Source of the DNA: Prauserella isguenensis | GTDB taxonomy: Bacteria; Actinomycetota; Actinomycetes; Mycobacteriales; Pseudonocardiaceae | Length of the DNA: 64,000 bases | Assembly (NCBI RefSeq): GCF_014191605.1 | Contig: NZ_JACHWU010000005.1 | Location: 169,738 to 233,737 of the forward strand | Reading direction: 5' to 3' | In this document: in pieces, positions 44,374 through 56,283 of the stretch | How the letters are laid out: the number at the start of each line of letters is the position of its first letter | Numbering within the stretch: the stretch's first letter is position 1 | Notes under the pieces: generated by a model | The model's database searches: none | Seen by the model: the letters and a program-made list of their open reading frames with translations, nothing else | What the model was told of the DNA's origin: nothing | Program-made: the position numbers and the translations under genes

Positions 44374-45411
44374 TCAACGCCGCGCCGAGTACGCACGTCG
44401 CAGGCCGGGCGCGGCCTGCACCAGTGGACGACCGCGCTTCTCGAAGGCTCGCCACAGTTCACCGAGAACCGGTTCCGGCGCCGCGAGCTGCTCCTTCCGG
44501 ACTCTGACGGTGAGCCACCCGCGGTCGGCCATCTTCCGATCACGTTCGGCGTCGTAAGCACCACGGTCCTCGTGGGCCTCGAACCCGTCGTACTCCAAGG
44601 CGATCTTGACGTCGGGCCACGCCAGGTCGAACACGTACAGCAGCCGGCCGCGCAGGTCGAAGACCTGGAACTGCGGCGTCGGCAGCGGGAAGCCGGCGTC
44701 CACCACGAGCAGGCGCAGTCTGCTTTCCTGCGGCGACTCGGCCTGGCCCGTCGCCAGCTGGAGAAGCGCCTGGCCGCCCGGTACGCCGCGGCGGTCGTCA
44801 CGAACGGCGAGCCTGCTACGGACGCTGTGGACCAACGACTCCGCCTGGTCCTCCGGCATACCCGCCAGCACCTGATCGACGGCTGCCAGCGCTACCCATC
44901 GCCGTTCGACACACAGCAGCTCCGCCAACGTCGGGACGAGCGAGAAGACCGGCAGGCCGTGGCGGACGTCGATGTCGTCGTCGGCGAACCTGTCTCGGTG
45001 CACGATGAGCCCACCACGTGACCGTGCGGTACTGCCGTAGGGGACGGTCACGTGCACCGCTCCGTTATCGGCCGCACTGCTCTCGGCCGCACTGCACCCG
45101 TGAAGCACCGCTGCCGTGCTGCGCGAGACGACCGCGCCCGGCCCTGCGGCGAGGAGTCCTGCCGCGGACCGGGTCACGACGTCGAGCGAACGCGCCGTAT
45201 CCACGACCACTCCGCGCCACGGCTGGCTCAACAGTCCGTGACGCAACGCAGACCGGACGGTCTGCTCCCCGAGCGCGTGCAGGAGATCGCTTCGCTTCGC
45301 TACCCCGTGTTGGCTCCAGTTCGGCGTGAACATTCCGTCACTGTGACCCGCCGAGATTCGCCACGGGAGCCTGTGCGCAAATCTGTGGATAGCCGGTATC
45401 GATGTGGACAA
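44374..45411 (-). CDS. AbiEi-like / DUF559 domain protein
   Basis: Up to 345 residues. The N-terminal part (SQHGVAKRSDLLHALGEQTV, then RHGLLSQPWRGVVVD) resembles the AbiEi antitoxin-type winged helix, and the C-terminal part (IALEYDGFEAHEDRGAYDAERDRKMADRGW) is a DUF559/Vsr-like endonuclease fold with the expected E-x-DG and acidic residues. The start is uncertain: ATG at the far end, or ATG 26 codons further in (45333), which fits the family better. No AbiEii toxin is present, so this is not a complete type IV toxin-antitoxin pair. Inverted 21-bp arrays flank it on both sides. Confidence 0.72.
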   Translation of the reverse strand: MSTSIPAIHRFAHRLPWRISAGHSDGMFTPNWSQHGVAKRSDLLHALGEQTVRSALRHGLLSQPWRGVVVDTARSLDVVTRSAAGLLAAGPGAVVSRSTAAVLHGCSAAESSAADNGAVHVTVPYGSTARSRGGLIVHRDRFADDDIDVRHGLPVFSLVPTLAELLCVERRWVALAAVDQVLAGMPEDQAESLVHSVRSRLAVRDDRRGVPGGQALLQLATGQAESPQESRLRLLVVDAGFPLPTPQFQVFDLRGRLLYVFDLAWPDVKIALEYDGFEAHEDRGAYDAERDRKMADRGWLTVRVRKEQLAAPEPVLGELWRAFEKRGRPLVQAAPGLRRAYSARR

Positions 45412-45517
45412 CTCAGCGACGATTGGGCCACTGCACCCACGCCGAGCTCACCTGTCCAGCCCACGACGCCGCCCCAGAAGCTGCACCACGAGTGGAGGCG
45501 GGCGGACGGGAGCGGCA

Positions 45518-45622
45518 CCGGCCCGGAGAACGCAACACGAGGCCCGGAAGCTGCGACACGGACCCCGAGAAGCGCAACACGGACCCCGGAGGCTGCAACA
45601 CGGGCCCCGGGAAGCGCAACAC
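45518..45622 (-). repeat. 21-bp tandem array, five copies, minus orientation
   Basis: GTGTTGC(G/A) read on the minus strand starts at 45622, 45601, 45580, 45559 (as GTGTCGC) and 45538, exactly 21 bp apart. It begins 11 bp after the stop of the M20 amidohydrolase. It is the reverse complement of the array at 44166-44270. Confidence 0.9.
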
Positions 45623-45632
45623 GGGCTCCGGG

Positions 45633-46916
45633 TCAGGACTTGAGCGCCACCAGGGCCGTGTTGACCATGACCCGCGTACCGGTGAGCAGGGCGCGTTCGT
45701 CGGCCTCGAAGGTCGGCTGGTGCAGGTCGCGTTTCGGCCCTTCGCCCGGCCACACGCCCAGGCGCGCGAACGCCCCCGGCACGTGCTGCAGGTACCAGCC
45801 GAAATCCTCACCTCCGGAGGACTGTTCCGTGCTCACCAGCGCTCCCGCACCGAGCGCGGCCTCGACGCCGCCACGCAGCAGTTCCGTGCTGTCCTGCCCG
45901 CTCACCACGGGCGGCACGCCGCGCTGGTAGTTCAGTTCGTAGCCGACGCCGAGCGGCGCCAGCATCGACTCCACCGACGATCGGACGAGGGATTCGAGCT
46001 GCTTCCACGTCTCCTCGTCGGCTGTGCGCAACGTGCCGCGCAGGAGTCCGTCCTGGGGAACGGCGTTCGGCGCCTCGCCCGCGTGCACCGCACCCCAGAC
46101 GAGCACCGTGCCCGACCGCGGGTCGACCCGCCGCGACAGCACCGACGGCAGCGAGGTGATCACGGTGCCCAGCGCGTGGACGAGGTCCGCAGTCAGGTGT
46201 GGCCGCGAGGTGTGCCCGCCGGGCGAGGTCAGTCGCAGTTCGACGAGGTCGGCCGCCGACGTCAGGGCACCGATGCGCGTACCCACCTTGCCGACCTCGA
46301 CGCGCGGGTCGCAGTGCAGGCCGAAGATCCTGTCGACGCCGTCGAGGTGGCCCGCGCGGATGACGTCGAGCGCACCGCCGGGCATGACCTCCTCGGCGGG
46401 CTGGAAGATCAGCCGCACGCGTCCGGGCAGGCGGTCGGCGACCTGCGCCAGCGCCAGTCCCGTGGCCAGCACGACCGTGGTGTGCAGGTCGTGGCCGCAG
46501 GCGTGGGCGACGCCGTCGACCGTGGAGGCGAACGGCAGCCCGCTCTCCTCGGTCAGGGGCAGGGCGTCGAGGTCCGCGCGCAGAGCCACGCAGGTGGGTC
46601 CGTCGCCGATGTCGCAGATCAGGCCCGTACCGGAGGCCATCACCCGCGGCGTCAGGCCCGCCGACTCCAGCATCCTCGCGACGAGCTCCGTGGTGCCGTA
46701 CTCACGCCGCGCCAACTCGGGGTGGGTGTGGATGTGCCTGCGCCAAACGAGGACGTCACCCGCATGCCCGACCAGCCAGTCGTCCAGCCACTCCGGCCCT
46801 CTGCCCGCACCGAGGTCGGCCACCGACGCCATGCTCACACCCGAATCGGTGAGCACCGCGTCCGACGAGCCGTCCGGGTCACCCGGCACCTCGGGTCGCG
46901 AGTCGAGAACGGTCAC
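45633..46916 (-). CDS. M20 family metal-dependent amidohydrolase
   Basis: A 427-residue M20D-type peptidase/amidohydrolase (AmiB/HipO class) that removes acyl groups from amino acids or related compounds using a binuclear metal site. Seen are RRHIHTHPEL, LRADLDALPLTEE, the metal ligands HACGHDLHTTV, QPAEEVMPGG, a central dimerisation domain (SPGGHTSRPH) and the final GGEDFGWYLQ. The GTG start has GGAGG 6 bp upstream; an ATG 20 codons earlier is also open. M. tuberculosis has two such genes (amiA1, amiB1) at this place; here only one is seen. Confidence 0.88.
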   Translation of the reverse strand: MTVLDSRPEVPGDPDGSSDAVLTDSGVSMASVADLGAGRGPEWLDDWLVGHAGDVLVWRRHIHTHPELARREYGTTELVARMLESAGLTPRVMASGTGLICDIGDGPTCVALRADLDALPLTEESGLPFASTVDGVAHACGHDLHTTVVLATGLALAQVADRLPGRVRLIFQPAEEVMPGGALDVIRAGHLDGVDRIFGLHCDPRVEVGKVGTRIGALTSAADLVELRLTSPGGHTSRPHLTADLVHALGTVITSLPSVLSRRVDPRSGTVLVWGAVHAGEAPNAVPQDGLLRGTLRTADEETWKQLESLVRSSVESMLAPLGVGYELNYQRGVPPVVSGQDSTELLRGGVEAALGAGALVSTEQSSGGEDFGWYLQHVPGAFARLGVWPGEGPKRDLHQPTFEADERALLTGTRVMVNTALVALKS

Positions 46917-47240
46917 CGCACACCTCCGCGCACGCCCGTCGACGCCGAACCCTGTCCACGGCGCGGCGGACGTCACCTATGAATCCTGTTCCCAGTGTTG
47001 CACCGAACAGGTGAGCGCGAGACCCGGATGTCGTAGCGGGGAGACCGACGGTAGGCAGATTGCGGCGAGCGGCGATGCGAATTTCGTCCGCTACCGGCCA
47101 TCGCACGACGGGTGACCACTGATCGTCGCCGAATGCACGTCGACCTGCGCGGACCCGCCGCCCGGCGACGCCGACGGGCTCTCGATGCCTGCCTCGACGG
47201 CGACCGCGGCGCGTGTTCCCGGCCGGGCGCACGCCGACCC
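46917..47240. other. intergenic region without a supported gene
   Basis: 324 bp between the amidohydrolase start and the end of the repeat-rich membrane protein gene, both on the minus strand. It contains an inverted repeat CCTGTTC / GAACAGG (46985-46991 and 47005-47011) that could be an operator or a weak hairpin, and nothing else I can support. Confidence 0.4.
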
Positions 47241-47825
47241 CTAGTTGTCCTTGTTGGCGCGTTTCCTTCGGATGATCCGGCCCCATATGATGATTCCCAG
47301 CAGCGCCGCCGCGGCCAGGCCGACGATGAGCTTGCTCTTGGCGTTCTCCTGATCGGCCTCGGTCTGCGGATCCAGCTCCGGTCCGGAGTCACCTCCCTGG
47401 GCGAGGTCACCCCCGCCCGTGATGCCCGGGCCCGTCACACCCGCGCCCGTGGCGCCGCCGCCCGTGACATCCCCGCCCGTCATGCCCGGGCCCGTCACGC
47501 CCGCGCCCGTCGTGTTGCCGCGAGGGAACCCAACGGCGACCGGTTCGCCCCGCCCGGGGCCGTCCACAGCGGCCGCGGCGACGGCGGGCTCACCGGTCGC
47601 GACACCCACCGGCTCAGCGGCAGCGGCGGACGCGGCGGCCGTGCTGACGCCGAACCACGCGACGCCGGGCACGACGGCCAACGCCACGGCGGCCAACGCC
47701 ACGGCGACCGACACCACGCCAGCCGACACCGCGCCGGCCGCGGCACAACGCACCCGCGACGACGGAGCTGCGGACGGGGTTCGAGGGAACACTCGACAGG
47801 CACACATCACTGCCAGTGTGCCCAC
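47241..47825 (-). CDS. exported/membrane protein with Thr-Gly repeats
   Basis: A 194-residue protein. A hydrophobic segment near residues 30-60 may be a signal or anchor. A low-complexity middle repeats TG-x-G-x-TGPG-x-TGGG about residues 103-138, followed by an acidic stretch. A C-terminal membrane helix (KLIVGLAAAALLGIIIWG) ends in RRKR, giving an anchor with positive-inside tail. The layout suggests a cell-wall-side protein held at its C-terminus, but there is no LPxTG motif. The start is uncertain. No function is assigned. Confidence 0.55.
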   Translation of the reverse strand: MGTLAVMCACRVFPRTPSAAPSSRVRCAAAGAVSAGVVSVAVALAAVALAVVPGVAWFGVSTAAASAAAAEPVGVATGEPAVAAAAVDGPGRGEPVAVGFPRGNTTGAGVTGPGMTGGDVTGGGATGAGVTGPGITGGGDLAQGGDSGPELDPQTEADQENAKSKLIVGLAAAALLGIIIWGRIIRRKRANKDN

Positions 47826-47840
47826 GAATCCGTGCGGTGG

Positions 47841-48856
47841 TCAGTCACCGCGCGGGGTGTCGCCGAAGCCGTACCCGAACGCGGCAAGGATCCGTTCGGC
47901 GGCGAGCGTCGCGGTGAGCGTGCCCTCGCGGACGCCGCGCTCGGCCTCATCGGCCGCCTCCTGCACGGCCGGATCCTCGCCGAGGCGGTCGAGCAGCTGG
48001 TCACGCACCATCGCCCACGTCCATTCGATGCGCTGACGGGTGCGTTTGTCCTCGAGTTCACCGGTTGATTCGAGTGCGGCGCGATGTTCGCCGATCTTGT
48101 CCCACACCTCGGCGAGACCGTCGCCGGTCATACCGCTGCAGGTCAGCACGGGCGGGCTCCACGTCGCCTCGGGGCCGTAGAGCATGCGCAGTGCGCCGGA
48201 GAGTTCACGGGCGGCGCGTCGCGCGTCGCGGGCGTGCTCGCCGTCGGCCTTGTTCACGGCGATGACGTCGGCGAGTTCGAGCACGCCCTTCTTGATGCCC
48301 TGCAGCTGGTCGCCGGTGCGCGCGAGGGTGAGCAGCAGGAAGCAGTCGACCATGCCCGCGACGGTGACCTCGGACTGGCCGACGCCGACCGTCTCGACGA
48401 GCACGACGTCGAACCCCGCCGCCTCCATCAGCACGATCGTCTCGCGGGTGGCGCGGGCGACGCCGCCGAGCGTGCCGGACGTCGGCGAGGGGCGGATGAA
48501 CGCCGACGGGTCGACGGCGAGCCGGGCCATGCGGGTCTTGTCACCGAGGATCGATCCGCCGGTCCTCGTCGACGACGGGTCGACGGCGAGCACGCCGATG
48601 CGGTGTCCCGCCTCGGTCAGGTGCGTGCCCAGCTGGTCGATGAACGTCGACTTGCCGACCCCCGGGACGCCGGTGATGCCGATCCGCCGTGCGCCGCCTG
48701 CATGCGGCAACAGTTCGACGAGCAGCTCCTGCGCCTTCCGCCGGTGCTCGGGCTTGGCCGATTCGACGAGGGTGATCGCCCGCGACAGCATGCCGCGGTC
48801 ACCGGCGCGTACCCCCTTCGCGTACGTCGCGACGTCGACGGCGTTGCGGCGCGGCA

Positions 48857-48857
<1 letters not shown>
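47841..48857 (-). CDS. meaB: MeaB/ArgK-type GTPase chaperone of methylmalonyl-CoA mutase
   Basis: A 338-residue G3E GTPase that guards and reloads the B12 cofactor of methylmalonyl-CoA mutase. Seen are Walker A GVPGVGKST, VLAVDPSSTRTGGSILGDKTRM, ETVGVGQSE, and the guanine-specific NKAD. The GTG start overlaps the mutB stop by one base (TAGTG). The order mutA-mutB-meaB on one strand with overlaps indicates one operon. Confidence 0.93.
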
Positions 48858-51072
<2,215 letters not shown>

Positions 51073-51076
<4 letters not shown>

Positions 51077-53049
51077 CGGGCGGCTCCCTGCTTGTCGGAT
51101 CCCTGTTCGGCGGACCGCTGCCCGCCGACTCCGAGCGTGTCGAGGATGCGGGTCAGGGCGGCGAGCGCGTCGCATCCGGCGTGGACGGTTCCGTCGAGGG
51201 TCACGCCGTCCGGCGCCTTGCCTGCGAGCCACACCTCGGTGGCGCCGGCCTCGCGCAGCGCCGCGACGACGTCGGCCGCCTGCTCGGCGTAGGCCGAGTC
51301 CGGGCCGCACAGGCAGGCCACCGTCGCCTGGCTCTCGCGGAATCGTGCGACGAGGTCGGCGAGGCCGTCGGTCTCGCCGGGGTTGACGGGTTCGATACCG
51401 CCCGCCTGCAGGAAGTTCGCGGTGAACGTCGCGCGTGCGGTGTGCCGGGCCAGGGTGTCGAGCGTGGCGAGGAAGACCTTCGGACGAGCCCCGGTGGCGG
51501 CGACGTGGGCGTCCGCCCGGTCGCGCAGCACCTCGAAGTCCTGCGCGTACCGCACACGCGGCAGCCCACCGACGAGACCGTCCGATTCGGACGGCCGCCG
51601 CTCGAGGAGTCGTTCGTCGGCGAGCGGGAACTCGCTGACGCCGGTGATCGGGTCGTGGCGGGTCGCGATGCGGTCTGCCCGTTCGTTCCAGGTCTCGGCC
51701 AGTCGCTCCGCCAGCGCCCCGGACGTCAGCTCGGCGACCACGCCGCCCGCCTTCTCGATCGCCGTGAACTCGCGCCACGCGGCGTGGGCGAGTTCGTCGG
51801 TGAGCTTCTCGACGTACCAGGACCCGCCGGCCGGGTCGGCGACGCCCGCCAGCTTGGTCTCGTCGAGCAGGATCGACTGCGTGTTCCGGGCCAGGCGCAG
51901 CGACTGCTCCTCCGGCCTGCCGAGGGCCTCGTCGAACGGCAGCACCGTGACGGCGTCGGCCCCGCCCGCGCCCGCGGCGAAGCCGGCGATCGTCGTGCGC
52001 AACATGTTCACCCACGGGTCACGCCGGGTGATCATCGCGGGCGAGGTGACCGCGTGCTGGCGCATGGCTGCCCCCGACCCGGTCACGCCCGACACCTCGG
52101 CGACGCGCGCCCACAGCCTGCGGGCGGCCCGCAGTTTCGCGATCGTCAGGAACTGGTCGACGGTCGCCGCGAGGCGGAACTCCAGCTGGCAGGCGGCGGC
52201 CTCGACGTCGAGGCCCGCGTCGACCAGCGCGCGCAGGTAGGCGACGCCCGCGGCGATCGTCGCGCCGAGCTCCTGGGCGTCGGACCCGCCGGCCTCGTGG
52301 AACGGCAGCCCGTCGGCGACGACGGTGCGCAGCAGGGGGTACCGCGCCGCGACGCGGGTGGCGAGCTCGGCGGCGGGCGCGAGGTCGCGGGCGGCGCCGG
52401 TGCGCGCGTGCACTGCGATCGGGTCGGCGCCGAGGGAGCCGCCGACCTCACCGTCGGGCACGCCGTGCTCGGCGTGGACGGCCAACAGCGCGTCGGCCGC
52501 CGCCGCGTAGTCCTCCCCCGCGTCGAGCGTCACCGGCGCCAGGTCGAGCCGCACCTCGTGCAGCGCGTCGGCCAGCGAGTCGACGGGCACACCCCCGCGT
52601 CCCGCACGCAGCCACACCGACGTGACGCCGCTTTCCAGATCGGCGAGCACCTCACGGTTGACCGCGCGCACGTCGCCGTGGCCGTGGCGGGACCGGACGT
52701 CCCAGCCCGCGGCCACGTTGCCGTCAGGGCAACGGCCGCGCACGAACGGCGGCAGCCCCGGGAAGCCGGCCTCGGGGGACTCGTCACCGGCCGTGTACAG
52801 CGGCTGGATCTCGATACCGTCGTAGGTCGTGGTGGTCAGCAGGCTCTCGGGCGCGCCGTCGAACCCCTCGGGCAGCGCGCCGGTCTTGCCGAGCACGCCC
52901 GCGACGAGCCGCTGCCAGGTCGCGTGGTCGGGGGTGTCGAACTCGGCCGCGAGCGACAGCGTCGGAGCCGCCTGCGCCGCGGGCTCCGTAGAACCGGTCC
53001 GCCGGGATTCCGGGTCGCCCGCACCTGGCGTTCCTGCCACTTCCGTCAT
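51073..53049 (-). CDS. mutA: methylmalonyl-CoA mutase, small subunit
   Basis: A 658-residue partner of MutB with the same two-domain layout but without the DxHxxG cobalamin motif: the equivalent segment reads [15 protein letters not shown]. It has a degenerate barrel ([16 protein letters not shown] at the start, [20 protein letters not shown]). It is structural and non-catalytic in characterised actinobacterial enzymes. The ATG follows a probable promoter TTGACG-N15-TACCAT ending 8 bp upstream. Confidence 0.93.
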
Positions 53050-53057
53050 ACCGAGTG

Positions 53058-53084
53058 ATGGTAGGTCCCGTGGCGATTCGTCAA
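53058..53084 (-). promoter_or_regulatory. promoter of the mutA-mutB-meaB operon
   Basis: On the minus strand TTGACG (53084-53079) and TACCAT (53063-53058), 15 bp apart, the latter ending 8 bp before the mutA ATG. Confidence 0.45.
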
Positions 53085-53154
53085 GTGTGAGGCTGATCGC
53101 GACCCGGCCCACGAACGGGTGGGTACCCAGCCGCCCACCGGAGCCCTCGGCCGA

Positions 53155-53160
53155 CAGAAT
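53155..53160 (+). promoter_or_regulatory. -10 box, leaderless type
   Basis: CAGAAT lies 6 bp before the kinase GTG. Confidence 0.35.
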
Positions 53161-53166
53161 GGGTGC

Positions 53167-54936
53167 GTGACCGCAGACCAGCCGCGCGTCGTCGCAGGCC
53201 GCTACCGACTCGACTCCGTGCTCGGTGCCGGCTCGATGGGCACCGTCTGGGTGGCCCACGACGACTTCCTGCAGCGGCAGGTCGCGCTGAAGGAGGTGCA
53301 CGTTCCGCCGGGCGTGCCCTCCGAACAGCTCGCCGAGCTGCGGGAACGCACCCTCCGCGAGGCACGCGCCATCGCGGTGCTCTCGCACCCGAACGTGGTC
53401 GTACTGCACGACGTCGTCCGCGAGGGCCACGATCCGTACGTCGTCATGGAGCTGCTGCCCTCGCGGAGCCTGGCCTCGATCCTCGACAGCGACCGCGAAC
53501 GGCTGACGACGGCCCAGGCGGTGACGGTCGCCGAGGCGGTGGCCGCGGCTCTGGAGGCCGCCCACGCGGCCGGTATCACGCACCGCGACGTCAAGCCCGG
53601 CAACGTGCTCATCGCCGACGACGGGCGGATCAAGCTGACCGACTTCGGCATCGCCCGCAACGTCTCCGAAGTGACGATGACGCACACCGGCATGATGCTC
53701 GGCTCGCCGGCGTTCATCGCGCCGGAGGTGGCCTCGGGCGGGGCCGTCACCTACGCGGCCGACCTGTGGGGACTCGGGGCGACGCTGTTCGCCGCGACCG
53801 AGGGCCACCCGCCCTACGACGAGGGCGGCGACCCGCTGGCCACCGTCACCGAGGTCGTGCGCGGCACTCCGCCGGTGCCCTCACCCGGCCCGCTCGCCGG
53901 CGTCATCCAGGGGCTGATGGCGAAGGAACCGAGCGCGCGACTGCCCCTCGCGGAGGTGCGACGCAGGCTGCGACCGCTTCTGCCCCCGCACGGGCAGGAG
54001 GTCTTCCCCGCGTCGCTGTTCGACGACACGGGCGCGGGCGGCGGACACGATCCGGGTGCCACGCAGATCATCCCGAAACTGCCTCCCGCTCACGACCCCG
54101 CGACCGGGGCGGCGGCCGAGGCGGGCGGTGCCGGCGCGGGCGACGCCGGGCAGGGCGGTGCCGGTCAGGGCTCGGGAGAACTGGCCGCCGACCCGGGACC
54201 GCTGCCGTTCACGCCGGCGAAGGGTCCGGGTGGTCACGCCGCCGAGCCGGAGCCGTCCTCGCGCAGACGGCTCGTGCTGATCTCGGCCGCGGTGATCGTG
54301 GTGTTCCTGCTGGCCGTCGCAGGCGGTTTCCTGCTGGTGCGCACCGTCTCCGGCCAGTCCCTCGCCCCTCCCGCGGAGGGAGCGACCCCGGAGCGTACGG
54401 CCGACGCGGCCGGGGCCACCGATCCCCGGCCGTTGGAGTTGCGCCACGGCGACGCGACGAACATGCGCGGCGCCAAGGGCGGGCTGTTCACGGTCCGCGT
54501 GCCCGCCGATTGGAAGCGGTTCGTCACCCAGCGCCCCGCCGACACGCTGCCCACCAGCACACACATCCAGTTCGTCTCTGCGGACGGCGCGCGGGCCCTC
54601 GGCGTGGAACGGTTCGCAGGCGAGGACCTCGGCGCGGAACGGTACGTGAACCGGTTGCGCGAGTCGTGGACACGGTCGGACTTCACGCTCGTGCAGCAGG
54701 AGAAGATCCACGAGGGCCAGGGTCTGCGCATCACGTACCGCACCGCCGAACGCGGCGGCCGGGACGAGGCCTCCGGCGACAGCGGACGCGCGATCAACCG
54801 CAGCACCACCGCCGACGTGTTTCCCACCAGCACCGGCCTGTGGGTGGTGGCCGTGACCGTCCCGGTGGACCAGGAACGACTCGGCAGGCAGCACCTGTTC
54901 GACCGGATCGTCCCGACGTTCCGCCAGACCGACTGA
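53167..54936 (+). CDS. transmembrane Ser/Thr protein kinase (PknB-type)
   Basis: A 589-residue receptor-like kinase. The kinase domain occupies about residues 11-280 with the Gly loop [10 protein letters not shown], Lys42, [10 protein letters not shown] near 139, DFG in LTDFGIARN and APEVASGG, so it looks active. A Gly/Ala-rich juxtamembrane linker follows, then one membrane helix near 369-391 and an extracytoplasmic domain of about 198 residues. The outer part is not made of PASTA repeats. The GTG was chosen because the conserved RYRLDSVLG segment begins a few residues later. Its targets are unknown. Confidence 0.88.
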   Translation: MTADQPRVVAGRYRLDSVLGAGSMGTVWVAHDDFLQRQVALKEVHVPPGVPSEQLAELRERTLREARAIAVLSHPNVVVLHDVVREGHDPYVVMELLPSRSLASILDSDRERLTTAQAVTVAEAVAAALEAAHAAGITHRDVKPGNVLIADDGRIKLTDFGIARNVSEVTMTHTGMMLGSPAFIAPEVASGGAVTYAADLWGLGATLFAATEGHPPYDEGGDPLATVTEVVRGTPPVPSPGPLAGVIQGLMAKEPSARLPLAEVRRRLRPLLPPHGQEVFPASLFDDTGAGGGHDPGATQIIPKLPPAHDPATGAAAEAGGAGAGDAGQGGAGQGSGELAADPGPLPFTPAKGPGGHAAEPEPSSRRRLVLISAAVIVVFLLAVAGGFLLVRTVSGQSLAPPAEGATPERTADAAGATDPRPLELRHGDATNMRGAKGGLFTVRVPADWKRFVTQRPADTLPTSTHIQFVSADGARALGVERFAGEDLGAERYVNRLRESWTRSDFTLVQQEKIHEGQGLRITYRTAERGGRDEASGDSGRAINRSTTADVFPTSTGLWVVAVTVPVDQERLGRQHLFDRIVPTFRQTD

Positions 54937-55019
54937 CGCGCCCGCCCGGCGCCCGGGGGCGGGCCGACTGCGGTGTTCCCGCCACGGACGCCTGCGGGCC
55001 TGCAGTAACCTGCGCATTC

Positions 55020-55835
55020 GTGACGGATTCGAACTCCCCCATGGACCAGGCCCAGGAGACGGCCCACGAGGCCGCGGCCGCCCTTGCCGAGCGCACCGGC
55101 ACCGATCGGCACGACATCGCGATCGTGCTGGGCTCAGGCTGGCGTCCCGCCGCCGACGTCATCGGCACCCCCGACGCGGAGGTCGAGCTGGGCGATCTGC
55201 CCGGGTTCGCCAAGCCCGGCGCCGTCGGCCACGGCAGCACCGCACGGTCGGTGTCGCTGGGCGACAACCGCGCGCTGGTGCTGCTCGGCCGCACGCACCT
55301 GTACGAGGGCCGCGGCGTGGGGAACGTCGTGCACGGCATCCGCACCGCCGCGGCGGCGGGCGTGAAGACCGTGCTGCTGACCAACGCCGCGGGCGGACTG
55401 CGGCAGGGATTCGAGGTCGGCCAGCCGGTGATGATCTCCGATCACCTGAACATGACGGGCACCTCACCGATCGTGGGCGCGAGCTTCGTCGACCTGACCG
55501 ATCTGTACTCGAGCAGGCTGCGCGCACTGGCGTCGTCGATCGACCCGTCGCTGGCCGAAGGCGTGTACGCGGCGATGCCGGGGCCGCACTTCGAGACGCC
55601 CGCGGAGATCCGGATGTTGCGAACCCTCGGCGCCGACCTGGTCGGCATGTCGACCGTGCTCGAGGCGATCGCAGCGCGGGCGGCGGGACTGGAGGTGTTC
55701 GGGCTGTCGCTGGTGACGAACCTGGCTGCAGGGATCACGGGCGACCCGCTCAGCCACGACGAGGTCATCGAAGCCGGCCGGGCCGCGGCCGAGCGGATGG
55801 GTTCACTGCTGCGAGACCTCGCCGCCGGGGCCTGA
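55020..55835 (+). CDS. deoD: purine nucleoside phosphorylase
   Basis: A 271-residue trimeric-type (PNP class II) phosphorylase splitting purine nucleosides into base and ribose-1-phosphate. Seen are the phosphate loop [35 protein letters not shown], the signature [25 protein letters not shown] and TNLAAGI with the base-binding Asn. A TAACCT box ends 8 bp before the GTG start. It sits two genes upstream of pmmB, as in Rv3307-Rv3308; the symbol follows that usage. Confidence 0.92.
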   Translation: MTDSNSPMDQAQETAHEAAAALAERTGTDRHDIAIVLGSGWRPAADVIGTPDAEVELGDLPGFAKPGAVGHGSTARSVSLGDNRALVLLGRTHLYEGRGVGNVVHGIRTAAAAGVKTVLLTNAAGGLRQGFEVGQPVMISDHLNMTGTSPIVGASFVDLTDLYSSRLRALASSIDPSLAEGVYAAMPGPHFETPAEIRMLRTLGADLVGMSTVLEAIAARAAGLEVFGLSLVTNLAAGITGDPLSHDEVIEAGRAAAERMGSLLRDLAAGA

Positions 55836-55869
55836 CGCCCACGGCCGGGCGAGGTACGCCGAGCGAGGG

Positions 55870-55929
55870 CTACTTCGACGTGACGGTGCCGGTGACGATC
55901 GGCACGTCCGTGACTTCCCTGCGAATCAT
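55870..55929 (-). CDS. micro-ORF (19 codons) with strong ribosome binding site
   Basis: Reads MIRREVTDVPIVTGTVTSK. AAAGGA lies 6 bp before the ATG, and that ATG overlaps the stop of a 41-codon ORF upstream (ATGA). No similarity is recognised. It may be a short peptide, a leader, or the relic of a longer gene. Confidence 0.35.
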   Translation of the reverse strand: MIRREVTDVPIVTGTVTSK

Positions 55930-56051
55930 CGAGGGTCCTTTCCTGGAAATGATGTCCTCGCGGACCTCGGCACCCCGGTGGCAGAGGCGGCGACAACGCC
56001 GTCGCACGCCGCACCGGGGCGGTTCGCGAGCCGAACCAGCTCGAGCTGCAC
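55926..56051 (-). CDS. small ORF (41 codons), coupled to the next micro-ORF
   Basis: GTG start with GGGGGAG 6 bp upstream; encodes a 41-residue peptide with one Cys (RPGAACDGVV) and a basic Ser/Arg end. Its TGA overlaps the ATG of the 19-codon ORF. A palindrome lies about 70 bp upstream. No family is recognised. Confidence 0.35.
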   Translation of the reverse strand: MQLELVRLANRPGAACDGVVAASATGVPRSARTSFPGKDPR

Positions 56052-56122
56052 GTCAATCTCCCCCGCGAGGGTGGGCCGCGACAATAACCCGTTCGAGTAG
56101 CCCGACCGGCGCACGACGACGG

Positions 56123-56140
56123 TTGTCACCGCGCTGACAA
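56123..56140. promoter_or_regulatory. palindromic operator candidate
   Basis: TTGTCACCGCGCTGACAA is an 18-bp palindrome with one mismatched pair. It lies between the PucR-type regulator gene and the two small ORFs on the same strand. It could control the small ORFs; the rest of 56052-56283 shows nothing else. Confidence 0.4.
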
Positions 56141-56283
56141 AACGGGCTCGCGCGTTGCTCACCCCGGTGCGGGCGATGTCCGCTTTCGCTGATCCACGTC
56201 GGTGACCGACCACCGCGACACCGGGACGGGAGTGTGCTGCACGCCACCCTCGCGCACGGGCCGTCGGGCAGGCGCGCGGCCCG

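Noticed and set aside
44374..45411. complete type IV toxin-antitoxin system
   Set aside because: The protein has an AbiEi-like N-terminus, but no AbiEii-type nucleotidyltransferase partner is present on either side; the C-terminal DUF559 domain is the common actinobacterial arrangement.
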